The notes beneath the pieces are model-generated. The model ran no database searches. It was given only the letters and a program-made list of their open reading frames with translations, and was not told the origin of the DNA. From positions 256,747 to 320,746 of the forward strand of contig WGNX01000003.1 in NCBI GenBank assembly GCA_016124335.1: DNA of 64,000 bases, given 5' to 3'. Both the position numbers and the translations under genes were made by a program. Source of the DNA: Alphaproteobacteria bacterium (GTDB lineage: Bacteria > Pseudomonadota > Alphaproteobacteria > CACIAM-22H2). Shown here piece after piece: positions 9,331 to 20,400 of this stretch. Numbering within the stretch: the first letter of the stretch is position 1; every line of letters starts with the position of its first letter.

Positions 9331-11697
9331 ATGGCGCTCGACTCCTTCTTCTTCGCGGTGCTTGCCGTCGTACTCGGCGCCTGCTGCCTCTACCTGTGGC
9401 GCAGGAATATCCGGATTTCCCGATCCGAACGACGCCAGGCGGATTTCGCCAAATCGAATGCCGACTGGATGTGGGAGCGCGACGCCGAACAGCGCTTCAC
9501 GATGATGACCGGGGCCGAGGTCACCGGTCTCGTCGAAGCGAACTATATCGGCCGGACGATGCTCGACAAATGTCCCGATGGGACCGATCCGGTCGTCTGG
9601 GAGCGCCACATCGCCGATCTTCGCGAACACCGGCCGTTCCGCGACCTCGTCATCAGCCGGCGCAGGGACGACGGCAGCCGCGTCTGGTTCGCGGTTTCGG
9701 GGCGCCCCTTCTTCGACGCGAAAGGCCGTTTCGCGGGCTACCGCGGCACGTCGCGGATCGTCACCGACGTCGTCCAGCGCGAACGCGATATCGCCGACCG
9801 GACGAACGAACTCGAACTCGCGCAGGCGCGCCTGCTCGACTTCGCCGCCGCCACGTCCGACTGGCTGTGGGAGATGGATTCTGACCTCCGCTTCTCCTAC
9901 TTCTCCAAGCCGCTCATCGCCGCGGTACCTGGCGCCCCCGCCGGCGGGATCGGCCAGTCGCTGTGGGACCTGCCCGCGCATTACGCAAGCTCGCCGGCGG
10001 GCCTTCAGGCCGTGCGCGCCGCGATGGTCGCCCGCGAACCGTTCCGCGACTTCCGCCTTCGCCGGAAAGCCGACGACGGCAAGATGCTGACGATTTCGTT
10101 CTCCGGCCGGCCGATCGTCGATGCGGAAGGCCGCTTCCGCGGCTATCGCGGAACGGCGCGCGACATCACGGCGGAGATATCGGCAAGCGAGACGGCTTTC
10201 GAGGCCGAACGGCGGCTTCATCAGGCCCTCGACGCGATCGGCGCCTCGCTCGCCGTCTACGACATCGAGGACCGACTCACGTTCCGCAACCGGACCTTCT
10301 CGTCGGCGTCCAATTCCGACCCGACATTCGGCATCGGCATGACGTTCGGCCAGATCATCCGCGCGATGCTCGACCACGGGAAGATCGACACGGGCAACAT
10401 GACCCGCGACGCCTGGCACGAGTGGCGCATGCAGCGGCACGCGGCCTGCGCCGAGCCCATCGACGTGACATTCTCGAACGGGCGCACGCTGCAGATCGTC
10501 GAACGGCGCACGCCGGACGGCGGGATCGTGCTGATCGGAGTCGATGTAACGCAGGTCCGCCGCGGCCGCGAGGAAGCCGATCAGCAGGCGCACATCCTCA
10601 CGCGCGTTTTCGAGAGCATCGACGAGGGAATTCTCGTTTACGATTCGAATGCGTGTCTTGCGGCCTGGAACGAACGGGCGATCGGCATCATCGGCATACC
10701 CAACGACATGCTATATGCCGGCGCGCCCTTCACGGAATCCATCCGCTACCAGCTCGCCCGCGGCGATTTCGGGCATTTCGACAATCCGGAGGCGGAGGTG
10801 CTGCGCCGTCTCGAACTCAACCGCAGTACGGCTTCGACCACCGAGGGATGGCGACCGAACGGCCGCTACATCCGCGCCCGGCGCACGCTGCTGCGCGACG
10901 GTGGCTGGGTCACGCTGTTCACCGACATGACCGAGCAGCACCGTTTCGAGGACGCGCTGCGCGAGGCCAAGGAAGCCGCCGAATCGGCCAACCGCTCCAA
11001 GTCGGACTTCCTCGCGCACATGAGCCACGAACTGCGCACGCCGCTCAACGCCGTGATCGGCTTTTCCGAGATCATCCATCGCGAGATGTTCGGACCGGTC
11101 GGCGAAACGCGCTATATCGAGTACGCGCGCGACATCCACGCGAGCGGCACGCATCTTCTGAACGTGATCGGCGACATCCTCGACATCGCCAAGGCGGAAG
11201 CCGGGACCGCCGAACTCGACGAGCACGCATGCGACATCAAGGATCTCGTCGACGCGAGCGTGCGGCTGATCGAGCCCCGCGCGCAGGCCGGACAGATCCG
11301 CGTGGAAATCCGCATCGCGCCCGAGATGCCGAAAATCGACGCCGATGCGCGCCGCATGAAGCAGGTCCTGATCAACCTGCTCGCCAACGCCGTCAAGTTC
11401 ACGCCGCCGGGCGGCCGCGTCGCCGTCGAAGCCGGTCTGGACGGCGAAGGGGGTGCACGTTTCGTCGTTCGCGATACAGGCATCGGCATGCGCGCGGAAG
11501 ACATCCCGCGTGCGCTCGAACCCTTCGCGCAGGTCGACAACGCGCTATCGCGCCGGTTCGAGGGCACGGGCCTCGGCCTGCCACTGTCGAAGAAGCTGGT
11601 CGAACTGCATGGCGGGCATCTGACGATCGAAAGCGTCATCGATCGCGGCACGACGGTAACCGTCGTTCTGCCACACACGCGCACGCTTCGGGTCTGA
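9331..11697 (+). CDS. Multi-PAS sensor histidine kinase
   Basis: A 788-residue kinase with an N-terminal membrane helix (about residues 4-22). Four PAS-like repeats begin near 45 (NADWMWERD), 170 (TSDWLWEMD), 295 and 425 (FESIDEGILVYD). A HisKA domain has phosphoacceptor H566 in SHELRTPLN. The HATPase domain shows N-box LINLLANAVKF, VVRDTGIGM and GTGLGLPLSKKL. No periplasmic sensor domain or response regulator is nearby, so it is an orphan kinase, probably sensing a cytoplasmic or redox signal through PAS domains. Confidence 0.9.
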   Translation: MALDSFFFAVLAVVLGACCLYLWRRNIRISRSERRQADFAKSNADWMWERDAEQRFTMMTGAEVTGLVEANYIGRTMLDKCPDGTDPVVWERHIADLREHRPFRDLVISRRRDDGSRVWFAVSGRPFFDAKGRFAGYRGTSRIVTDVVQRERDIADRTNELELAQARLLDFAAATSDWLWEMDSDLRFSYFSKPLIAAVPGAPAGGIGQSLWDLPAHYASSPAGLQAVRAAMVAREPFRDFRLRRKADDGKMLTISFSGRPIVDAEGRFRGYRGTARDITAEISASETAFEAERRLHQALDAIGASLAVYDIEDRLTFRNRTFSSASNSDPTFGIGMTFGQIIRAMLDHGKIDTGNMTRDAWHEWRMQRHAACAEPIDVTFSNGRTLQIVERRTPDGGIVLIGVDVTQVRRGREEADQQAHILTRVFESIDEGILVYDSNACLAAWNERAIGIIGIPNDMLYAGAPFTESIRYQLARGDFGHFDNPEAEVLRRLELNRSTASTTEGWRPNGRYIRARRTLLRDGGWVTLFTDMTEQHRFEDALREAKEAAESANRSKSDFLAHMSHELRTPLNAVIGFSEIIHREMFGPVGETRYIEYARDIHASGTHLLNVIGDILDIAKAEAGTAELDEHACDIKDLVDASVRLIEPRAQAGQIRVEIRIAPEMPKIDADARRMKQVLINLLANAVKFTPPGGRVAVEAGLDGEGGARFVVRDTGIGMRAEDIPRALEPFAQVDNALSRRFEGTGLGLPLSKKLVELHGGHLTIESVIDRGTTVTVVLPHTRTLRV

Positions 11698-11701
11698 GGC
11701 T

Positions 11702-12505
11702 TCAGCGCGTCGTGTGTTCCTTGGCCCAGCCAAGAACGGCGGCCATCGTGCGCTGCAGCCTCTCGATCATCGCGGCCGCACGCGCCGGATCCCAACGATA
11801 AGGCGGCGATTCCGCCATATACGCCGCCATCGCCTTTTCGAGCTGAAGCGCGTGAACCCCGCCTGCCGGCGTCCCGTACCGGCGCGTGATGTAACCGCCC
11901 TTGAACCGGCCATTGACGACTAGGCTCATGCCCGGCCCGTCGAGCGCCGCGCGTGCGCACTCGGTCAGGCCTGCATCGGCCGATGCACCGGACGCCGAGC
12001 CAAGATTGAGATCGGGCAGCCGTCCCTCAAAGAAGCGTGGAACGACCGACCAGATCGAGTGGCCGTCCCACAGCACGGCGATGCCGTGCCGCGCGCGGAT
12101 GGCATCAAGTTCGGCCGCGAGCGCCGCATGGTAGGGCCGCCAGAACCGCTCGACGCGCTCGGCGATTTCTGCGGCATCCGGCGCCTGGCCATCGCGGTAG
12201 ACCGGCTCGCGCGCGAACGTGCTCGATGGAACAAGCTCGGTGTTGTCGGCGCCCGGATACAGCGGCTTGCCTGCCGGATCGCGGTTCAGGTCGATCGCAT
12301 AGCGCGAGTAATTCGCGACGAGATAGCTGGCACCGATCGACGGCGCGAACGCATAGAGCTTCTCGACATGCCAGTCGGTGTCGGGCATCGCTGCCGCTTC
12401 GGGCGTGAGCCGGCGGGCAATGTCGTCGGGAACGTATGTGCCCGAATGCGGCACGCTGACCAGCAGCGGTGACGCGCCGGCAGTGAACTCGAAAATCGGC
12501 TTCAA
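11702..12505 (-). CDS. hutG: N-formylglutamate deformylase
   Basis: A 267-residue N-formylglutamate amidohydrolase, the last step of the HutF branch of histidine degradation (N-formylglutamate to glutamate + formate). Landmarks are VSVPHSGTYVP near the start, ANYSRYAIDLNRDP and LWDGHSIWS. The start is TTG at 12505 with a good ribosome-binding site (aaaggaag) 6 bases upstream. It is divergent from hutF over only 63 bases, so a shared control region is likely. Confidence 0.9.
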   Translation of the reverse strand: MKPIFEFTAGASPLLVSVPHSGTYVPDDIARRLTPEAAAMPDTDWHVEKLYAFAPSIGASYLVANYSRYAIDLNRDPAGKPLYPGADNTELVPSSTFAREPVYRDGQAPDAAEIAERVERFWRPYHAALAAELDAIRARHGIAVLWDGHSIWSVVPRFFEGRLPDLNLGSASGASADAGLTECARAALDGPGMSLVVNGRFKGGYITRRYGTPAGGVHALQLEKAMAAYMAESPPYRWDPARAAAMIERLQRTMAAVLGWAKEHTTR

Positions 12506-12568
12506 GAGACTTCCTTTCCGTCTTCGCAGCCTTCAAGAATAGGCGCTTCGACGAAGGACGCCAGCCCC

Positions 12569-13942
12569 ATGCCGAGTTTTTTCGCCCCCCTCGCCCTGCT
12601 GCCTGCCGGATGGACGCGCGACGTGCGCTTCGATGTCGGCCCGCGCGGCGACATCGTTTCCGTAACGGCAGGGGCCGACGGCGCTGATGCCGCACGGCTC
12701 GACGGGCCCGTCCTTCCCGGGCTTGCCAACCTGCACAGCCATGCCTTCCAGCGCGCGCTGGCAGGGCTTGGCGAGCGCGCCGGTCCGCAAGGCGACAGTT
12801 TCTGGACGTGGCGCGACATCATGTATGGCTTCGTGCGCCGGCTTTCGCCGCGCGACGTCGAGGCGATCGCCGCCCAGCTTTACGTGGAACTTGCCCGCCA
12901 CGGCTATACAGGCGTTTGCGAGTTCCACTACCTGCACAACGATCCGACCGGCGAACGCTACGAAACGCCGACCGAAATGGCCGATCGCATTGTCGCCGCC
13001 GCCGCCGCTGCGGGTCTTGGCCTTACGCTGCTGCCCGTGCTCTACCAGAACGGCGGCTTTGGCGGTACGGCGCCAAGCGAAGGCCAGCGACGCTTCGTGA
13101 TGGACGACGACGGTTATGCCGATCTTGTCGAACGGCTCGTGCGCCGGCACCGCAACGACCCTCAGGTGCGCGTGGGTATCGCCCCGCATTCGCTTCGCGC
13201 GGCAACGCCCGAAGCGATGGCCCGCGCCTGCGGCATGCTTGCGCGGCTCGACGCGACGGCACCGATCCATATCCACATCGCCGAGCAGCCCAAGGAAGTC
13301 GCCGATTGCCGCGCCTGGTCGGGCACCACGCCGATCGACTGGCTTCTTTCGAATGCCGAGGTCGACGGGCGCTGGTGCCTCATCCACGCGACGCACGCCA
13401 CACCGGCTGAAATCGAGGGCATCGCGAAGCGCGGTGCGGTCGCCGGGATCTGCCCGACGACGGAAGCCAATCTCGGCGACGGCCTGTTCACGCTGGGCCC
13501 GTATCTGAAGGCCGGCGGCGCGTTCGGCGTGGGAAGCGATTCGAACGTCTCGACGAGCCCGGTCGAGGAACTTCGCTGGCTGGAATACGGCCAGCGCCTT
13601 GTCCATCAGGCCCGCAACGTGACGCTCGACACGCCGGGCGCATCGACCGGCGCCTTCCTGTTGGAGAAGGCGCTTGCCGGCGGCGCGCAAGCTGCCGGCC
13701 GGCGGATGGGGGCACTTGCGCCCGGCTTTCGCGCGGATTTCGTGGTCCTCGACGCCGAATCGCCCGCACTCGTCGGGCGCGCGCCCGACACGCTTGTCGA
13801 CGGCTGGCTGTTCTGCGGAAACGCGAACCCGGTGCGCGACGTCGTGATCGGCGGGGAATGGGTGGTGCGCGAAGGGCACCATCGCTACGAGGATCAGGCC
13901 GCTGCCGACTACGCCAAGACGATCCGGCGGCTGACCGCCTGA
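12569..13942 (+). CDS. hutF: Formimidoylglutamate deiminase
   Basis: A 457-residue amidohydrolase-superfamily enzyme converting N-formimino-L-glutamate to N-formyl-L-glutamate + ammonia. The metal-binding histidines H56 and H58 sit in LANLHSHAF, with further ligands in HIHIAEQ and a VGSDSN aspartate late in the barrel. It lies divergent to hutG, which acts on its product. hutH lies separately at 36414. hutU and hutI are not in the window. Confidence 0.9.
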   Translation: MPSFFAPLALLPAGWTRDVRFDVGPRGDIVSVTAGADGADAARLDGPVLPGLANLHSHAFQRALAGLGERAGPQGDSFWTWRDIMYGFVRRLSPRDVEAIAAQLYVELARHGYTGVCEFHYLHNDPTGERYETPTEMADRIVAAAAAAGLGLTLLPVLYQNGGFGGTAPSEGQRRFVMDDDGYADLVERLVRRHRNDPQVRVGIAPHSLRAATPEAMARACGMLARLDATAPIHIHIAEQPKEVADCRAWSGTTPIDWLLSNAEVDGRWCLIHATHATPAEIEGIAKRGAVAGICPTTEANLGDGLFTLGPYLKAGGAFGVGSDSNVSTSPVEELRWLEYGQRLVHQARNVTLDTPGASTGAFLLEKALAGGAQAAGRRMGALAPGFRADFVVLDAESPALVGRAPDTLVDGWLFCGNANPVRDVVIGGEWVVREGHHRYEDQAAADYAKTIRRLTA

Positions 13943-13944
13943 AT

Positions 13945-14847
13945 TCAGCCGTTCTGGTCGCTCGCCAGCGCCAGGTCGACCGGCCGCAGATCGACCGACA
14001 CGTCAAGCCGATGCGTGCCGCCGCCAAGGATGACACCGCGGATCGGCGCCACGTCGCCGTAGTCGCGACCCCACCCGAGCACCACATGTTCTTCCGAAAC
14101 GACCAGATCGTTGGTCGGATCGAGATCGATCCATCCCGCACCGGGCACGAACGCGCCGATCCACGCGTGGCTGGCATCCGCGCCGATACGGCGCGTCTGG
14201 CCAACGGGCGCGTGCGTGCGGATGTAGCCGGAAACGTAACGCGCGGCGAGGCCCATGGCGCGCGCGCAGGCGATCATCACATGCGCGAAATCCTGGCACA
14301 CGCCGCGGCGCAGCTGCATGACTTCCCGGACGGCCGTCGCGACGCCCGTCGCGCGCGGATCGAATGCAAAATCGCTCTTGATGCGGCGGTTGAGATCGAG
14401 AAACGCGGAAAGGACCGGCCGGCCCGGTGCGAAGGAGGGAAGTGCGAAATCGCGCACCGCGTCGTCAATCGCCACGAGCGGGGATTCGCGCACGAATTCG
14501 ACAGCACCCGTTTCGGCCGGCAGGCCGCCGCCGTCCAGCGCGTCGCGCACCTGTTCCCACGGCGGCGTCGATTCGGCCGCGGGCGGGGCCGGAAAGCGCA
14601 CCTCGACGGCGCAGCGCGCATCGACGACCAGTTCCTCGTGCGGCTCTTCCAGCGACATATACGTCGACACGTTGCCGAAATAGTCGGTCGTGTCGTGCAC
14701 GCGCACGGGTGCCGGCGTGGCGATCACGGTCGAGCGGAGCACGCGCTGCCAGGGCAGCCCACGCGGCGTCAGCCGCATGACGTGATAGGAAAGGTCGACC
14801 GGTTCGGCATAACGATAGGTCGTCCGGTGCACGACATCGTAGATCAT
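13945..14847 (-). CDS. Transglutaminase-like protein (third gene of the cassette)
   Basis: A 300-residue protein with an N-terminal transglutaminase-associated beta region (MIYDVVHRTTYRYAEPV) and a papain-like core. The catalytic triad is visible as C184 in RGVCQDFAH, H227 in ASHAW and D243 in DLDPTND. No signal peptide is seen. Its ATG overlaps the upstream stop by 4 bases (ATGA), so it is translated with the ATP-grasp/alpha-E protein. The family is conserved in this context, probably as a peptidase or amide-forming enzyme; the substrate is unknown. Confidence 0.88.
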   Translation of the reverse strand: MIYDVVHRTTYRYAEPVDLSYHVMRLTPRGLPWQRVLRSTVIATPAPVRVHDTTDYFGNVSTYMSLEEPHEELVVDARCAVEVRFPAPPAAESTPPWEQVRDALDGGGLPAETGAVEFVRESPLVAIDDAVRDFALPSFAPGRPVLSAFLDLNRRIKSDFAFDPRATGVATAVREVMQLRRGVCQDFAHVMIACARAMGLAARYVSGYIRTHAPVGQTRRIGADASHAWIGAFVPGAGWIDLDPTNDLVVSEEHVVLGWGRDYGDVAPIRGVILGGGTHRLDVSVDLRPVDLALASDQNG

Positions 14848-17396
14848 GCGCCCTCACCGCGGGCGGGCGCGATCTCGAACCCGATCGACTGGACCGTTTC
14901 GACATGGCTGAAATAGGCGCGGGTCAGCGCTTCGGAAAGTTCGGCAAGCCGGGCCTGTGTGCCGGCGAGAAGATCGAACAGCATCGACATCGCATCGCGA
15001 TCGGCGGTCGAGCCGATGCGCTCGACGTCGAACAGCTCGATGGCCGTCAATGCCGCGCGCGCGATCTTCTGCTCGGGCTGGGAAAGCGGGCGTATGTCGC
15101 GCCGCGCAAGCCGGTCGAGATGCTCGGCGATCTGTTGGAGCTGGAATTGTACCGAGCGCGGGTTTGTCTCGTCGCACAGCAGCAGGTCCAGCACGGGTGC
15201 GGCCTGCACGGCGGCCATATAGCGCGTGCGGTAGGTAATCGAGCTGTCGCACAGCTCGAGCAGCATGCGCAGCCACGGTTCCGACCCCGGACCCGCGGCC
15301 GAGCAGATGTCGCGCACGACGGTGGCACCGTGCAAGGCACGCTCGATCCGCCGGCCAAGATCGAGGAAGCGCCAGCCCGATCCGCGCGTCATGTTCTCCG
15401 ACGCCATGCCGTGAAAGGCCGCGCACACGCCGATCGCATGGTCCATTCCCTCGAGCAGCCGGTCGGCGTCGCCCGGCTGGCCTTCCAGCCGCAGGCGCGC
15501 GTCGCGCAGCAGCTCGTTGACGACGTTCCACATGTCGGCCGAAAGCCGGTCGCGCACCGTGGGCGCGATGCGCTGGATCGCCTGGAACAGGTGCGAAAGG
15601 CCTTGGTCGCGGCCGCAGGCATGGCCCATCGCCTCGATCATCGAACGGCCGTCTGGCAGGCCGCCCATCGCGCGCTCGACGAGGCCCCGGTCGCCCAGCA
15701 TGCGCGCGAGCGCCTGGAATTCGGCAAGTTCGCGGGCCGAGGAACCGCCGGCCGGGATGCGCATCAGGCACGCGCGCATGAGGCGGGCGGCATTGTCGAG
15801 CCGCTCGGCGTAGCGGCCAAGCCAATAGAGATTGTCGGCCACGCGGCTCTGCAGTTCGCCGGCCGACCGGCGCAGCGGTTCGCGCGAGGCGGGCTTGCGC
15901 GTGTCGACGACCACCGGCACCACGTCGCGCTCGATCACCCACGTATCCTTCGCGGCACCGCCGCGCTGCATGGAGATGTCGATGCCGCTGTCGTCGGCGG
16001 CCACGCGCGTCATGCCGCCGGGCATCGGCACGTAGTTGCCTTCGTGATGCACGAGGAAGCAGCGCACCATCAGCGGGCGCGGCACGAGGCCGGTCGGCGT
16101 CCACACCGGCATCGCCGACTTGTGCAGGCGCGATTGGGCCACATAACGGTGCGGGCGCGCGGCGAGGCGCTCGACGAAGGCCTTGCGACGCGCCGGCTCG
16201 ACCTCGGAGCCCACGACCGTCGGCTCCAGCGCATCGCCCGGAAAGCACGGCCGGAACACGTAGTCCTCGAGGCGCGCCGTGACCTGATCGAAAACCGGGC
16301 GCTGGCCGAGCCACCATGTCTCGACCGACGGCAAACCCAGATCCTCGCCGAGCAGCCGCGTCGCAAGCCCCGGCAGGAACGGCAGGATGGCCGGCGTCTC
16401 GACGACGCCCGCCCCCAGCGCATTGGCGATCGTCACGCTGCCCGCACGAACGGCATCCACAAGGCCCGCCACGCCGATCGCCGATTCCGGCCGCAGTTCG
16501 ACCGGGTCGCAGTAATCGTCGTCGAGGCGGCGCAGGATCACGTCAACCTGCTGGAGACCGCCCAGCGTCTTCAGGAAGACCTTGGCGTCGCGAACGGTGA
16601 GGTCGGCGCCTTCGGCAAGCGTCAGGCCGAGCTGGCGGGCAAGATAGACATGCTCGAAATAGGTCTCGCTGTAGGGGCCGGGCGTCAGCAGCACGATGCG
16701 CGGATTTTCACGGTGGCGCGGGGCGAGTTGGGAAAGCGCCGACTGCCAGATGTCGTAGAACGCGCCAAGCCGGCGCACGGCTGACGCCTGGAACAGCTCG
16801 GGCAGCGTGCGCATCAGCACGTTGCGGTTTTCGAGCGCATATCCCGCACCCGAGGGCGCATTGACGCGATCGGCGCAGACCCGCCAGCGCCCGTCGAGCC
16901 CGCGCGCGAGGTCGGCCGCATAGAAATGGAGATGCGGCGCACCGTTCGCCGGCACGATCCCGTGGCAGGGCCGCAGGAACGCCGGGTTGGCATGAACGAG
17001 TGCGGGCGGCAGCAGCCGGTCGCGGATCAGCGTCTGTGCGCCGTAGATGTCGGCGAGGATCCGGTCGAGCAGTCGGGCGCGGCGCACCAGCGAGGTTTCG
17101 ATCTCGGCCCATTCTTCGGCCGGGATCGGAAGCGGGATCAGGTCGAACTGCCACGGGCGCTGCGGCCCGCGCGTTTCGGCAAAGACGTTATAGGTGACGC
17201 CGTTCTCGTCGTACTGCCGGCGCGCGCGATCGACGCGCTCGGCCAACGCGCCTTGCGGCAGCGTGCGCATGGCACCCATCAGCGGCTGCCAATGCGGACG
17301 TATCTGCCCGCCGCCCGTCACCATCTCGTCGAACGGCGGCAGCTTTGCCTCCGCCGACGCGGCAACGGCGGCCTCGCTCAGGCGCGCTTCCTCCAT
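14844..17396 (-). CDS. Circularly permuted ATP-grasp / alpha-E domain fusion protein
   Basis: An 850-residue fusion. About residues 60-480 match the circularly permuted ATP-grasp family (HLHFYAADLARG, VLLTPGPYSETYFEH, ADLTVRDAKVFLKTLGGL). The remainder is the helical alpha-E domain (ADNLYWLGRYAERLDNAARL, WRFLDLGRRIERA). These are often two adjacent genes. An in-frame TTG at 17429 is possible, but ATG 17396 has an AGGAG site and is preferred. ATP-grasp folds usually form amide bonds, so peptide ligation is inferred, not shown. Confidence 0.85.
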   Translation of the reverse strand: MEEARLSEAAVAASAEAKLPPFDEMVTGGGQIRPHWQPLMGAMRTLPQGALAERVDRARRQYDENGVTYNVFAETRGPQRPWQFDLIPLPIPAEEWAEIETSLVRRARLLDRILADIYGAQTLIRDRLLPPALVHANPAFLRPCHGIVPANGAPHLHFYAADLARGLDGRWRVCADRVNAPSGAGYALENRNVLMRTLPELFQASAVRRLGAFYDIWQSALSQLAPRHRENPRIVLLTPGPYSETYFEHVYLARQLGLTLAEGADLTVRDAKVFLKTLGGLQQVDVILRRLDDDYCDPVELRPESAIGVAGLVDAVRAGSVTIANALGAGVVETPAILPFLPGLATRLLGEDLGLPSVETWWLGQRPVFDQVTARLEDYVFRPCFPGDALEPTVVGSEVEPARRKAFVERLAARPHRYVAQSRLHKSAMPVWTPTGLVPRPLMVRCFLVHHEGNYVPMPGGMTRVAADDSGIDISMQRGGAAKDTWVIERDVVPVVVDTRKPASREPLRRSAGELQSRVADNLYWLGRYAERLDNAARLMRACLMRIPAGGSSARELAEFQALARMLGDRGLVERAMGGLPDGRSMIEAMGHACGRDQGLSHLFQAIQRIAPTVRDRLSADMWNVVNELLRDARLRLEGQPGDADRLLEGMDHAIGVCAAFHGMASENMTRGSGWRFLDLGRRIERALHGATVVRDICSAAGPGSEPWLRMLLELCDSSITYRTRYMAAVQAAPVLDLLLCDETNPRSVQFQLQQIAEHLDRLARRDIRPLSQPEQKIARAALTAIELFDVERIGSTADRDAMSMLFDLLAGTQARLAELSEALTRAYFSHVETVQSIGFEIAPARGEGA

Positions 17397-17438
17397 CGAC
17401 TCCTCTGGACCAGTCAGGCGAACCGCCAAGCTTGGGCG

Positions 17439-20400
17439 CTAGGCTCGGCGTAGGTCAAGGGTAAGCGGAAAGTCCGGATTGGTCGCCGGTTCGCGCGGTT
17501 TCATGGGTCCGGGCGTATGGCCGATGTCGAAGAAGCGCGCGCGCCGCCGCGCCTCGGCCTCGTTCGCGTTCACGGGGAAGCGGTCGTAGTTGCGCCCGCC
17601 CGGGTGCGCGACGTGATAGGTGCATCCCCCCGCCGAACGGCCGCTCCACGAGTCGTAGAGATCGAAGACGAGCGGCGCATGCACGCCAACCGTCGGGTGC
17701 AGCGCCGACGACGGGTTCCACGCGCGAAAGCGCACGCCCGCGACATATTCGCCGGCAACGCCCGTCGGATGGAGCGGGACACGCACGCCGTTGCAGAGCA
17801 CCATGTGACGGCCATCGACGAGATTGCGCACGTGCATCTGCACGCGCTCGACCGAACTGTCGACATAACGCACCGTTCCGCCCGCCGCCGCTTCCTCGCC
17901 CAGCACATGCCAGGGCTCGAGCGCGTGGCGAAGCTCCATCTCCACCCCGCGATAGGCAACCGAGCCGAGCTTGGGGAAGCGGAATTCGTGGTGCGGCTCG
18001 AACCACTGGTCCTCGAACCCGTAGCCCGCATCGCGCAGCAGTTCGAGCACGTCGGTCATGTCTTCGCGCACGAAATGCGGCAGCAGGAACCGGTCGTGAA
18101 TGCGGTTGCCCCAGCGCACGAGGCGGTGCGTATAGGGCTCTTCCCAGAAATGCGCGACGAGGCTGCGCAGCAGCAGCTGCTGGACGAGGCTCATGCGGCC
18201 ATGCGGCGGCATCTCGAAGGCGCGCAGCTCGACCAGTCCGCGCCGGCCGCCGGAATGATCGGGTGAAAAGAGCTTGTCGATGCAGAACTCGGTGCGGTGC
18301 GTATTGCCGGTGACGTCGACGAGCACGTTGCGCAGCACGCGATCGACGAGCCACGGCGGGATGCCAGCCGTCTCGCGTGTCGGCAGCTGGGAAAGCGCCA
18401 GCTCCAGCTCGTGCACCTGATCCTCGCGCGCTTCGTCCACGCGCGGATGCTGCGAGGTGGGGCCGATGAAAAGGCCGGAGAACAGGTAGGAAAGGCTCGG
18501 ATGGTTGTGCCAGAAGCGCAGCATCGAGCCGAGCAGGTCGGGCCGGCGAAGCCAAGGCGAATCGGCCGGCGTGCTGCCGCCGAGGACGAAATGGTTGCCG
18601 CCGCCCGTGCCGACGTGACGGCCGTCGAGCATGAATTTCTCGGTGCCCAGACGCGTCTGGCGCGCTTCCTCGTAGAGCGAGGTCGTGCGGTCGACCAGCT
18701 CGGTCCACGACGACGCGGGATGAACATTCACCTCGATCACGCCGGGGTCGGGCGTCACCGAGAAATTTTCGATCCGCGGATCTGACGGCGGCGCGTAGCC
18801 TTCGATCAGCACGGGCTGGCCAAGATCGGCCGCCGTGTCCTCGATATGGCCGATCAGGTCGAGATAGTCCTCCGCCGTCGGGATCGGCGGCATGAAGACA
18901 TGCAACAGCCCGTCGCGCGGCTCGATGCACATCGCCGTGCGCACGACCCACGAAGCCGAATCCTGCGGCTTTATCGCATTGCGTTCGCGACGGCGCATTT
19001 CCTCGATCATGCGCCGGTCGGGCACCGGGCGGCCGTCGGGCCCCACGCCCATGCCGCCCTGATGCGCGAAGCCCGGCCGCGGCGCATTGCCCGACACGGC
19101 GAGCGCGTGCTCGCGCCGGTCGCGCGGCGGCAGCGGCAACAGGTCTTCCAGCGGGTCGCGTTCCCAGTGAAACGGATAGTCGGCCGGCGCCACCCACGGC
19201 ACGCTGTCGAGCGGCAGGCGGAAGCCCATCGGCGAATCGCCGGGGATGAGGAACATGTGCTGCGGGCGAACGAACCAGAAGCCGCTCGTCCACCGGTTCG
19301 CGCCGCCCTGCCAGCCTTTCTGGATGGGCAGCGCCACGCCGACCGGCCCGTCGAGGCCCTTCTCGAAGATGCGCGCAAGGCGCGTGCGCTCTTCCGGGTC
19401 CTTCAGGTTCGATTTCAGCGGATCGACATTCACCGGCAGGCGCTGCTCGCGCCACAGATAGTACCAGGCGTCCTCGTAGGCGCGTTGCGCGAACTGCTCG
19501 GGAATTCCCAGCCGCTCGCACAGCCTGTGCGCGAAACGCTCGGCGTGCTCGTAGTTGACGTTGGACTTCAGCGTGTCGTCGGCGACCAGCGAATGGTCGC
19601 GCCAGATCGGCTCGCCGTCCTTGCGCCAGTAGCAGCCCAAGGCCCAGCGCGGCAGGCTTTCGCCCGGGTACCATTTGCCCTGCCCGTAATGGAGCAGCGC
19701 GCCCGGCGACCAGATTCGCTGAAGCCGCTTGAGGAGATTTCCCGCAAGCCGCCGCTTGGTCGGGCCGAGGGCCGCCGTGTTCCACTCCGGCCCTTCCATG
19801 TCGTCGATCGACACGAAGGTCGGCTCTCCCCCCATCGTCAGACGCACGTCGCCGCGCGCGAGATGGCCGTCGACCTCGTGACCAAGCGCCTCGATGCGCG
19901 CCCAGGCTTCCTCGGTATAGGGCTTGGTCACGCGCGCGCTTTCGCGGATGCGCGTGACTTTCATCTCGTGCCCGAAAGTGACTTCGCACTTCTCGAGCAT
20001 TCCTTCGACGGGTGCCGCCGAAGAAGGTGCCGGCGTCGCGGCAAGCGGGATATGACCCTCGCCCGTCATCAGGCCGGATGTCGGGTCGAGACCGATCCAT
20101 CCGGCACCGGGCAGATAGACCTCGGTCCACGCGTGCAGATCGGTGAAATCGACCTCCGTACCCGATGGACCGTCGAGCGCCTTCTGGTCGGCCACGAGCT
20201 GGATCAGGTAGCCGGAAACGAACCGCGCGGCAAACCCCAGATGGCGCAGGATCTGGACGAGCAGCCAGCCCGTATCGCGGCACGAACCCTTCGCGCGCTC
20301 GAGCGTCTGCTCGCAGGTCTGCACGCCCGGCTCCATGCGGATGATGTAGCCGATGTCATTCTGGAGGCGCTGGTTGAGCCCGACGAGGAAATCGACCGTG

